Positions 43,420 to 50,470 of a DNA stretch of 64,000 nucleotides are shown here, piece after piece. The stretch is from Flavobacteriaceae bacterium UBA3356 (GTDB lineage: Bacteria; Bacteroidota; Bacteroidia; Flavobacteriales; Flavobacteriaceae), in contig DEQW01000006.1 in NCBI GenBank assembly GCA_002360635.1, forward strand, positions 292,117 through 356,116. The letters are read 5' to 3'. Numbering within the stretch: position 1 is the first letter of the stretch; the number at the start of each line of letters is the position of its first letter. The notes below the pieces were generated by a model. The model worked only from the letters and a program-made list of their open reading frames with translations. It ran no database searches and was not told the DNA's origin. The translations under genes were made by a program, and so were the position numbers.

Positions 43420-43944
43420 CTATTTTTCCTTTAACCATTTTAACCGCAAACTTGCGTTTTTATCTTCAACTGGTTGAACAATTAACGTATCACCTTGAAA
43501 AGAAAACCTTCTTTGAACTACTTTTCCCCAATCGCCCGGATTGGAATGTGAAAGCCGCGTATGCTCAACTATATTTTGATCTTTTAAAATTTTATAGTTT
43601 CCTATGTAAATATACGAGCCGGTTAAATGCTTCAATGCTGCTTCAGAAATGGTATCGGTAAAGTTAGGAAAACGCAAATCGGTTTTTTCATAATCTTTTT
43701 TAAGTAAATGCAAGGCCATATTCTTGTCTCCGTCGTACAACAAATATCCTTGCATGCCTCCACGCCACTTGCTCCAGTTTCCTAACGAGTCTTTTTGCTC
43801 CATAGCTTGAAGGCTCCATAATCCCGGTAATTTATCTGCTTCGGTATTAGTTTGCTGTGTTTCTTCTTTAGCTACCTTATTATCTTTACAAGAGTTAAAT
43901 GCAAGTCCTAAAAAAATTGCACACAAAACTATTTTAATGTTCAT
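43420..43944 (-). CDS. Lipocalin-like lipoprotein
   Basis: 174 aa. Signal peptide with lipobox (AFNSC, Cys19), a Glu/Thr/Gln spacer, then the opening LPGLWSLQAMEQKDSLGNWSKWRGGMQGYLLYDGDKNMALHLLKK, typical of lipocalin-like domains (G-x-W plus a first strand with a GYLxYD segment). The rest is beta-rich (GSYIYIGNYKILKDQNIVEHTRLSHSNPGDWGKVVQRRFSFQGDTLIVQPVE). Ligand unknown. It lies 40 bp after glyA and may be cotranscribed with it. Confidence 0.8.
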   Translation of the reverse strand: MNIKIVLCAIFLGLAFNSCKDNKVAKEETQQTNTEADKLPGLWSLQAMEQKDSLGNWSKWRGGMQGYLLYDGDKNMALHLLKKDYEKTDLRFPNFTDTISEAALKHLTGSYIYIGNYKILKDQNIVEHTRLSHSNPGDWGKVVQRRFSFQGDTLIVQPVEDKNASLRLKWLKEK

Positions 43945-43984
43945 ACTGCTTACGTTTAAATAAATAGAAAATCTATTTCAAGAA

Positions 43985-45259
43985 TTAATTTTTGAATAAA
44001 GGTCGGCCTTCCATTAAGGAATTTACCTTTTTAGCCACATCCTTTAAGGTTTCTTCATTTTCAAAATTGGTAATTACTTCATCAATTAAATCAACAATTT
44101 TAGGCATATCACTTTCAATTAAACCTCTGGTAGTGATTGCAGGGGTTCCTATACGAATACCACTCGTTACAAATGGTGATTTATCATCAAATGGAACCAT
44201 GTTTTTGTTTACTGTGATATCTGCTTTTTCCAGGGCTTCTTCCGCGTCTTTTCCAGACACGTTTTTGTTCCGAAGATCGATTAACATCATATGATTATCG
44301 GTTCCACCACTGATTATTTTGTAGCCTTTTTTCATGAAAGCATCGGCCATTACGGCTGCGTTCTTTTTTACTTGAACCATGTAGTGTAAAAAATCGTCCG
44401 TTAATGCTTCACCAAAAGCAATCGCCTTTGCCGCAATTATATGTTCTAATGGCCCGCCTTGATTGCCCGGAAAAATTCCGCTATTTAACAAGGTTGACAT
44501 TTTTTTAAGCTTGCCACTTTTCAATTTTTGCCCAAAAGGGTTTTCAAAATCTTTCCCCATCACAATCATTCCACCGCGAGGTCCGCGTAATGTTTTATGT
44601 GTTGTGGTTGTACAAATATGACAATGTGGTACTGGATCACTTATAATTCCTTTGGCAATTAATCCGGCCGGGTGTGCCATATCGGCTACTAGAATAGCAC
44701 CAACTTTATCGGCTATTTCACGAAATCGTTTATAATCGATTTCACGAGAATAAGCAGAGGCACCTGCAATAATCATTTTTGGCTTTTCGGCTACGGCAAT
44801 TTTTTCAACTTCATCATAATCAATCAATCCAGTTTCTTCATCCACCCCATAGAAAACAGGGTTGTATAATTTACCCGAAAAATTCACTGGGCTTCCGTGT
44901 GTTAAGTGCCCACCGTGAGAAAGGTCGAAACCTAAAAACGTATCACCTGGTTTCATACAAGCAGCGAAAACAGCTGTGTTAGCTTGCGATCCACTATGAG
45001 GTTGCACGTTTACATATTCAGCGTTAAAAAGTGTTTTGGCTCGGTCTATGGCTAATTGTTCAACTTTATCAACCACTTCGCATCCACCATAATACCTTTT
45101 GCCGGGATAGCCTTCTGCATATTTATTGGTTAAAACCGAGCCCGCAGCTTCCATGACTTGATCGCTCACAAAGTTTTCTGAAGCGATTAGTTCCAGTCCG
45201 TTTAATTGCCGATTTTTTTCAGCTTCAATCAAGTCAAATATTTGAGTGTCTCTTTCCAT
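43985..45259 (-). CDS. glyA: Serine hydroxymethyltransferase
   Basis: 424 aa. PLP enzyme that interconverts serine and glycine with tetrahydrofolate and supplies one-carbon units. The PLP lysine is Lys222 in TTTTHKTLRGPRGG. Other motifs: LIASENFVSDQVMEAAGS, NKYAEGYPGKRYYGGCEVVD, NVQPHSGSQAN, DMAHPAGLIA and NHMMLIDLR. Length and sequence match the family. A -7 box lies ~130 bp upstream, implying a long leader. It is divergent from fahA. Confidence 0.97.
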   Translation of the reverse strand: MERDTQIFDLIEAEKNRQLNGLELIASENFVSDQVMEAAGSVLTNKYAEGYPGKRYYGGCEVVDKVEQLAIDRAKTLFNAEYVNVQPHSGSQANTAVFAACMKPGDTFLGFDLSHGGHLTHGSPVNFSGKLYNPVFYGVDEETGLIDYDEVEKIAVAEKPKMIIAGASAYSREIDYKRFREIADKVGAILVADMAHPAGLIAKGIISDPVPHCHICTTTTHKTLRGPRGGMIVMGKDFENPFGQKLKSGKLKKMSTLLNSGIFPGNQGGPLEHIIAAKAIAFGEALTDDFLHYMVQVKKNAAVMADAFMKKGYKIISGGTDNHMMLIDLRNKNVSGKDAEEALEKADITVNKNMVPFDDKSPFVTSGIRIGTPAITTRGLIESDMPKIVDLIDEVITNFENEETLKDVAKKVNSLMEGRPLFKN

Positions 45260-45387
45260 ATCTTTTTTAATAAAAAACCTATTCAGTTAAAACAGGCACA
45301 GTGATTTTTAAACTAAATTAACTAAGGGTCTCAATTGAATTAATGGCGTTTCCGTTAAGGAAATTATAAAAAACCTCATCGAGATGG

Positions 45388-45395
45388 CAAAAATA
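45388..45395 (-). promoter_or_regulatory. -7 box (TATTTTTG) of glyA
   Basis: An exact TAnnTTTG match on the minus strand. If used, the glyA mRNA has a leader of about 125 bases; no known riboswitch pattern was recognised in it. Confidence 0.45.
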
Positions 45396-45403
45396 CAAAA
45401 TGG

Positions 45404-45435
45404 TTGTGGTTAGTCCCTCAGAAATTATATATTTG
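45404..45435 (+). promoter_or_regulatory. -33/-7 promoter of fahA
   Basis: TTG (45404-45406) and TATATTTG (45428-45435) separated by 21 bases, 40 bases upstream of the fahA ATG. Confidence 0.5.
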
Positions 45436-45475
45436 ATTACTCTTTTTACAAATTACAAACTACAAAAAAACGAAT

Positions 45476-46759
45476 ATGCCTTTACAAGCTAACGATCCAT
45501 CTTATACATCCTGGCTGGAAGTGCCAAAGAACAGCGACTTCCCTATACAGAACATTCCATTTGGTGTGTTTTTAACCCGTGACGATGTTATTACTATTGG
45601 TACCCGAATAGGCGATACCGCAATAGATTTAGGCGCTTTACATCAACTTGGCTATTTTAAAGGAATAGACCTTACCGATGATATTTTTCTACAAGATAGT
45701 TTAAACGACTTTATAGCCGATGGCCGTAAAACGTGGCGTTTGGTTCGAAACAGAATTTCTGAAATTTTTAGGGAAGGCAGCAATACCGAACTTAAAGATA
45801 ACAACAAACATAGAGATCAAATTTTATTCGATCTTGATGAAATTGAAATGCAATTGCCAGTAGATGTTGGTGATTATACCGACTTTTATGCAAGTAAGGA
45901 ACACGCGACCAATGTAGGCTCGTTATTCCGTGACCCTGAAAACGCATTGTTACCTAACTGGCTTCGCATACCTATTGGTTACCACGGGAGAAGTTCTTCT
46001 ATCATTCCTTCTGGCACACCCATTAAAAGGCCCATTGGCCAGCAAAAACCGGGTGATGATGGAGTTCCAGGCTTTGGTCCTTCAAAATTAGTAGATTTTG
46101 AATTGGAAATGGCTTTTATCACTACAGCTGCTAACGATCTTGGAAAACGAATTTCAGTTGAAGATGCCGAAGAATATGTTTTCGGTCTCGTTATGTTCAA
46201 CGATTGGAGTGCCCGAGACATTCAAGCGTGGGAATATGTGCCCCTTGGCCCATTTTTAGGTAAGAGTTTTGCTTCTACCATTTCACCTTGGATCGTAACT
46301 TTAGATGCTTTAGAAGGTTTCCGTGTGGATGGTCCAGACCAAGATCCTGAACCACTACCCTACTTAAAACAAGGTCCAAAAAAGAATTTCGATATTAATT
46401 TGCAAGCTGTTATTCAGCCAGAAGGTGGCGAAGAAAATATTGTGGCCAACAGTAATTTTAAATATATGTACTGGTCTATGTCGCAACAATTGGCGCACCA
46501 CACCGTAAATGGCTGTAACGTGCGTAGTGGCGATATGATGGGTAGCGGAACCATCTCTGGCCCTACAAAAGACAGCTATGGATCTATGTTAGAATTAACT
46601 TGGAAAGGTCAAAACCCATTAAAACTTTCTGATGGGACAGAACGCAAGTTTATAAACGATAATGACACTGTAATTTTAAGAGGATTCTGCCAAAATGATA
46701 AGGTGAGAATCGGCTTTGGAGATTGCAGCGGAAAAATTCTTCCTGCCGACCCGATGTAA
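45476..46759 (+). CDS. fahA: Fumarylacetoacetase
   Basis: 427 aa. Last step of tyrosine degradation, cleaving fumarylacetoacetate to fumarate and acetoacetate. The N-terminal domain (DFPIQNIPFGVF, about 20-120) and the FAH metal-binding C-domain (DFYASKEHATNVG, PIGYHGRSSSI, LVDFELEMAF, VFGLVMFNDWSARDIQAWEYVPLGPFLGKSF) match the family fully. Cytoplasmic. No other tyrosine-degradation gene is adjacent in the window. Its likely terminator overlaps the next gene's start. Confidence 0.96.
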   Translation: MPLQANDPSYTSWLEVPKNSDFPIQNIPFGVFLTRDDVITIGTRIGDTAIDLGALHQLGYFKGIDLTDDIFLQDSLNDFIADGRKTWRLVRNRISEIFREGSNTELKDNNKHRDQILFDLDEIEMQLPVDVGDYTDFYASKEHATNVGSLFRDPENALLPNWLRIPIGYHGRSSSIIPSGTPIKRPIGQQKPGDDGVPGFGPSKLVDFELEMAFITTAANDLGKRISVEDAEEYVFGLVMFNDWSARDIQAWEYVPLGPFLGKSFASTISPWIVTLDALEGFRVDGPDQDPEPLPYLKQGPKKNFDINLQAVIQPEGGEENIVANSNFKYMYWSMSQQLAHHTVNGCNVRSGDMMGSGTISGPTKDSYGSMLELTWKGQNPLKLSDGTERKFINDNDTVILRGFCQNDKVRIGFGDCSGKILPADPM

Positions 46760-46782
46760 GTTTGGCATGACAATTGTATTTT

Positions 46783-46823
46783 AGCTCTCATAACCAAATT
46801 GAAATGTTATGAGAGCTTTTTTA
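46783..46823 (+). terminator. Terminator-like hairpin after fahA containing the next gene's start codon
   Basis: A perfect 12-bp stem pairs AGCTCTCATAAC (46783-46794) with GTTATGAGAGCT (46806-46817), followed by a run of T (46817-46822): a classic intrinsic terminator. The right arm includes ATG 46809-46811 and the first codons of the downstream lipoprotein gene. Readthrough mRNA would fold its start codon into the stem. Confidence 0.75.
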
Positions 46824-47987
46824 TTTACTATCGTCGCAGTTTTAGTTTTATCAGCTTGTAGCAGTGTAAAACGAAATCAGAAATTTATAGCCGAAGGTGA
46901 TTACGACCGTGCTATTGACCTTGCCGTAAAAAAACTTCAGAAAGATAAGTATGCCGACAAAAACGACGAGCATATCATTCTTTTAGAAGAAGCGTATAAA
47001 AAAGCTGTTTCAGAAAACACCAGGCGCATCAACTTTTTAAAGAAAAGTAACGAACCGAATAAGTCTCGATCTATTTATTACTTATATAAGAAGCTAGAAG
47101 ACAGACAGTTTCAAATACGTCCGTTACTGCCATTGTACAGCAACAGTTTGGGCAGAAAAGTAAACTTTAAATTTCAAGATTACAGCAATGAAATTATAGC
47201 CGCTAAACAAGCTTATGTAGCCGATTTATACAACGAAGCACTTCGTTTAAAGAACAATAACACTATTGAAGATTATAGAGAATCGTACTACCTGCTTTGC
47301 GATATAGCTGAGTTACACCCTAATTACAGGGAAGTAAATTCACTATTAGAAGAAACTCGCTTTTTAGGCACCGATTTTATATTTGTTTCATTAAACAACC
47401 GTACCAATCAAGTAATTCCGTTTCGTATGGAAAGAGAGTTGTTAGATTTCAACACCTACGGATTAAATAATTTTTGGACTGAATTTCACAGCAAACGCGA
47501 AAATGGAATAGATTATAACTATGCAATTGTTTTAAACTTACAAAATATAGGAATTTCACCAGAGCGTGTTTCAGAAAGAGAAGAGAGAAGGTCGCAACGC
47601 ATAAAAGATGGATGGGAATATAAAAAGGACAGAAACGGAAACTTTGTATTAGATGAAAATGGTGATAAGATAAAAATTGACAAGTATAAAACTGTGAGTG
47701 CTCGAATGTTTATAACCACTCAAGTAAAGTCGGTTTTAGTAGCTGGAGATGTTGTTTATAGGGATTTATTAAATAATCAAAATATAAATAGCTATCCGCT
47801 CAGTTCAGAGTTTGTATTTGAAAATATTTTTGCCACTTTCCGTGGTGATAGAGGAGCGCTGACCAATGAGGATTTACGATTTATTCAAAACCGCTTTGTA
47901 CCCTTCCCTACCAACGAACAAATGGTTCTGGATGCCGGGGAAGACATAAAAATAAGGTTGAAAGAAATTTTGAAAAATAACTTTTAA
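46809..47987 (+). CDS. Envelope lipoprotein with TPR-like helices
   Basis: 392 aa. Lipoprotein signal MRAFLFTIVAVLVLSAC (Cys17); the signal fixes ATG 46809 as the start. The first ~80 residues are helical, like a TPR pair (FIAEGDYDRAIDLAVKKLQKDKYADKNDEHIILLEEAYKKAV). A middle segment (LRLKNNNTIEDYRESYYLLCDIAELHPNYREVNSLLEE) continues the pattern, then a beta-rich C-terminal half with a charged insert (REERRSQRIKDGWEYKKDRNGNF). Family unknown but widespread in Flavobacteriia. The start codon is held in a terminator-like hairpin. Confidence 0.8.
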   Translation: MRAFLFTIVAVLVLSACSSVKRNQKFIAEGDYDRAIDLAVKKLQKDKYADKNDEHIILLEEAYKKAVSENTRRINFLKKSNEPNKSRSIYYLYKKLEDRQFQIRPLLPLYSNSLGRKVNFKFQDYSNEIIAAKQAYVADLYNEALRLKNNNTIEDYRESYYLLCDIAELHPNYREVNSLLEETRFLGTDFIFVSLNNRTNQVIPFRMERELLDFNTYGLNNFWTEFHSKRENGIDYNYAIVLNLQNIGISPERVSEREERRSQRIKDGWEYKKDRNGNFVLDENGDKIKIDKYKTVSARMFITTQVKSVLVAGDVVYRDLLNNQNINSYPLSSEFVFENIFATFRGDRGALTNEDLRFIQNRFVPFPTNEQMVLDAGEDIKIRLKEILKNNF

Positions 47988-48001
47988 CTGCAATTTTCAG
48001 G

Positions 48002-48400
48002 TTAGGAAGCCAAACTTTTTAAGTGATTCGCATCAATCCCTTGGTGCGAATCATGATGTATTACCTCACCATCTTTTAAAACTATCATTTGCGGGCTTTC
48101 GTGATGTACTTTAAAACGAGCCGCAATTTCATTCGAAATATCTCGGTTTTGCAATAAGTCAAGGAAATATAGTTTAAGTTGATTATCATCTAAATCGTAA
48201 TTCTTTTCAAATTGTTTTAGTACCATTCGGCTAATTCCACAACGTGTGCTATGTTTAAAAATAGCCACAGGCTTATTTTTAGATTCTTTTATAATTTCTT
48301 CTAGCTGTTCCATTTTTGAAAGCACATGCCAAGGTGTTTCAACAATTTCTTCTTTAGCTATATCACGTTCTGATTTTTTAAAATTATCTAAAAATCCCAT
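48002..48400 (-). CDS. ytxJ: Bacillithiol-system thioredoxin-like protein YtxJ
   Basis: 132 aa. Thioredoxin fold of the YtxJ family, linked to bacillithiol redox balance. The N-terminal GFLDNFKKS and the active-site segment IFKHSTRCGISRMVLKQFE (single Cys54, a monothiol bacilliredoxin-like site) are diagnostic, as is HHESPQMIVLKDGEVIHHDSHQGID with the cis-Pro. Cytoplasmic. It converges with the lipoprotein gene (14-bp gap) and lies 47 bp from the T9SS gene's 3' end on the same strand. Confidence 0.9.
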   Translation of the reverse strand: MGFLDNFKKSERDIAKEEIVETPWHVLSKMEQLEEIIKESKNKPVAIFKHSTRCGISRMVLKQFEKNYDLDDNQLKLYFLDLLQNRDISNEIAARFKVHHESPQMIVLKDGEVIHHDSHQGIDANHLKSLAS

Positions 48401-48447
48401 ATTCTAAGTTTAAAAGCAAGCCATCTTATGAATGTAGCCTACTAGGT

Positions 48448-50046
48448 TTATTCTTTTATTATCTTTTTAACAACATCTCTTCCATCAATTTTCATTTGAA
48501 TGAAATATGTCCCCGCAGTTAAGTTTAATATATCAATTTTTTTATTATCGCCTGCTGGCTTTTCTTTGATTATACGTCCATTTATATCAACTATTGATAA
48601 GCTTTCAATTTGGTAGGGTGTGCTGAAATTAATATAATGCGATGTAGGATTTGGATATAGCGAGATTGAAGGAGCTTTTTCAAGAGGGTTAATTCCTAAA
48701 TCAAAATCATATCGCCATAACTGGGACATATCAGGATAGTAGATATTATCATTGTAAAAAAAAGGATACCTTACACGGTCTAATAAGACAATTCGATTTA
48801 AAGTTTTAGCATCTACATAATATAACCAGCTTACTTTTTCAAAATTACTACCAGTTGGAGCATGAATAAATAAATTGCTGTCATTTATTTCATATATGTT
48901 ACAAGCATCTATCGAAGGAAAAAAAATAAAAGGCTCTTCTGGATTAGCGTCTAATTCTACAACTTCGGAAGTAGAGTAATTAGATAGATCCAGTGATTTA
49001 ATTGATGTGCCGCCTTCAGAATTAGAATCAGTAAATAATAGGGTGTTATTCTTAATATAAAAATTTGAAGGAAAGAAATAACGATTTCCATAATTATTGT
49101 AAATCATGTTAGTCCCAGATGTTGTTCCATCTGCTTCCCAGATTGATAAATAATAATCTTCAACAGAATAATATAGATAATATAACTTGTTATTAGCCAC
49201 TATTACATCACCAAATCTCACACTATTAGCTGATGTATCATGAGCTAAATCACTTACAATTTTTGTATTTTCAAGTGTTCCGTCAGTAGTGTATAAATAC
49301 TCTCTAGTAACAAAGTATAATTTATTATTATACTGTACATATTCTGATGGTGATATAGTGCTTCCATTAGAACCATTACCGTCTACTTCATCAGTAATGG
49401 GAAAGGTGCCGTTTTCAGTTCCATCACTTCTCCATACCCTTGAATAATTAGATCCTTCGGTTTGGAATGTAAATATAAATGTATCATTGGAAGTTCCTTC
49501 AAATGTCACATCATTCCAAAAGGGGATGTCATCTTTAACTAAAACAGTTTCTGAGGTAGTTCCGTCAGTTTTCCATAATTGCATTACTCGTTCTTCAACG
49601 GTAAGAAGAAAAAATATAGTGTTCCCTACAGTGGTGAGCTTTTCGGTTCTACCGTCAATAAAATTTGTAACTTTAATGGTTCCTGCTTCCGTTCCATCTG
49701 TTTTCCAAATTTCACCATTTGAAGTGCCATCACTTGCGATAAAGTAGAGCTTGTCATTTAAGATGGTGTGATTTTCAACTAAACTTTTGTCATATGATAT
49801 TCCGTTTTCATTTCCTGGATTTATATCTTTCAATAGTGTTACATTACCTGGTGTCCCGTTAGAAAACCACACTTCTCTACCATATCCATCAGTACTTCCT
49901 TCAAAAAAGATAAAATTATTGTATTCAATTAAATCAGATGGTTGATATACTGGTATTTCATCATACGTGAAGTTAGAAATTTGTACTTGAGCACTTAGGG
50001 TTATTACAGATAGAAAACTGATTATAAGTAGTAGTTTGATTTTCAT
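48448..50046 (-). CDS. T9SS-secreted protein with W-x-x-DGT repeats
   Basis: 532 aa, signal peptide ending LSAQ. At least six repeats of the form E/I-x-W-x-x-D/N-G-T-x-x-G-T occur near residues 58, 112, 157, 204, 251 and 301, about 50 residues apart (IWKTDGTEAGTIKV, LWKTDGTTSETVLV, VWRSDGTENGTFPI, IWEADGTTSGTNMI), interspersed with DKLYF/NTIFF strands: a beta-propeller-like ELWxSDGT protein. The C-terminus (about 457-532, ISLYPNPTSHYINFS ... GTYFIQMKIDGRDVVKKIIKE) is a T9SS type A sorting tail. Surface or secreted; ligand unknown. Confidence 0.87.
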   Translation of the reverse strand: MKIKLLLIISFLSVITLSAQVQISNFTYDEIPVYQPSDLIEYNNFIFFEGSTDGYGREVWFSNGTPGNVTLLKDINPGNENGISYDKSLVENHTILNDKLYFIASDGTSNGEIWKTDGTEAGTIKVTNFIDGRTEKLTTVGNTIFFLLTVEERVMQLWKTDGTTSETVLVKDDIPFWNDVTFEGTSNDTFIFTFQTEGSNYSRVWRSDGTENGTFPITDEVDGNGSNGSTISPSEYVQYNNKLYFVTREYLYTTDGTLENTKIVSDLAHDTSANSVRFGDVIVANNKLYYLYYSVEDYYLSIWEADGTTSGTNMIYNNYGNRYFFPSNFYIKNNTLLFTDSNSEGGTSIKSLDLSNYSTSEVVELDANPEEPFIFFPSIDACNIYEINDSNLFIHAPTGSNFEKVSWLYYVDAKTLNRIVLLDRVRYPFFYNDNIYYPDMSQLWRYDFDLGINPLEKAPSISLYPNPTSHYINFSTPYQIESLSIVDINGRIIKEKPAGDNKKIDILNLTAGTYFIQMKIDGRDVVKKIIKE

Positions 50047-50211
50047 TCAATTATTATTTTGTTTCTGAGAGCAAGATCCAAAGAGTGATTTTATAAAATT
50101 GTAAATATTTTTCAGCGAATATATAAAAATCATATTGAAAGCTTCCATGTAAATATAAAGTAACAACTTATTTTCTGAAAACCTTTCTAAAGCAAAGATT
50201 AACAAGTCAAA

Positions 50212-50250
50212 TTGTCTGTTAAAAGCCGCTCTACAACAGACATTTTGTCT
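50212..50250 (+). promoter_or_regulatory. Putative heat-shock operator upstream of clpB
   Basis: TTGTCTGTT (50212-50220) is followed after 14 bases by AACAGACA (50235-50242), forming an inverted repeat, and the second arm is part of the palindrome AGACA-TTT-TGTCT (50238-50250). Both the 12-mer AGACATTTTGTC and TTGTCTGTT also occur upstream of hsp20. Confidence 0.5.
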
Positions 50251-50402
50251 TAATTTTAAAGTGGCTCACCTTTTGAAAGATAGTATTTAAGATTGATTTA
50301 ATCCAGTGGTTTCGATACATTTTTCATTGAAAATTCTATTTACAATGAAAAACACTCAACCACCTCATTTAATCAACACAGACAATGGTAGGTTGCTGAG
50401 TG

Positions 50403-50440
50403 ATTCCGAAAGCGTAGCGCTTCGGAATTGTACCGAAGCG
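50403..50440 (+). promoter_or_regulatory. Two mutually exclusive hairpins in the clpB leader
   Basis: Hairpin A: ATTCCGAAAGCG (50403-50414) with CGCTTCGGAAT (50418-50428), 11 bp with one bulged A. Hairpin B: CGCTTCGG (50418-50425) with CCGAAGCG (50433-50440), 8 bp perfect. They share the middle arm, so only one can form. It ends 30 bases before the clpB ATG; a dispersed repeat is an alternative explanation. Confidence 0.45.
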
Positions 50441-50470
50441 CCGAAAACAAAAGATAATAACAATAAGAAT

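Larger units (their letters stand above)
50047..50470 (+). other. 424-bp non-coding region and clpB leader
   Basis: Between the divergent T9SS gene and clpB. The left part (50047-50205) is plain AT-rich DNA. 50212-50250 holds the palindrome and half-site shared with hsp20. From 50345 an open frame runs in phase into clpB (ATG 50345), which could add 42 residues, but ClpB proteins of this group start at MNFNNFTIKSQEAIQQAQ, so it is more likely leader. 50403-50440 holds two alternative hairpins. No other gene is visible. Confidence 0.6.

Noticed and set aside
45260..45387. Riboswitch in the glyA leader
   Set aside because: No glycine, SAM or folate riboswitch core was recognisable in the ~125-base leader.
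50306..50470. N-terminal extension of ClpB
   Set aside because: Family N-terminus begins at MNFNNFTIKS; the extension is made of hairpin-forming repeat-like DNA.
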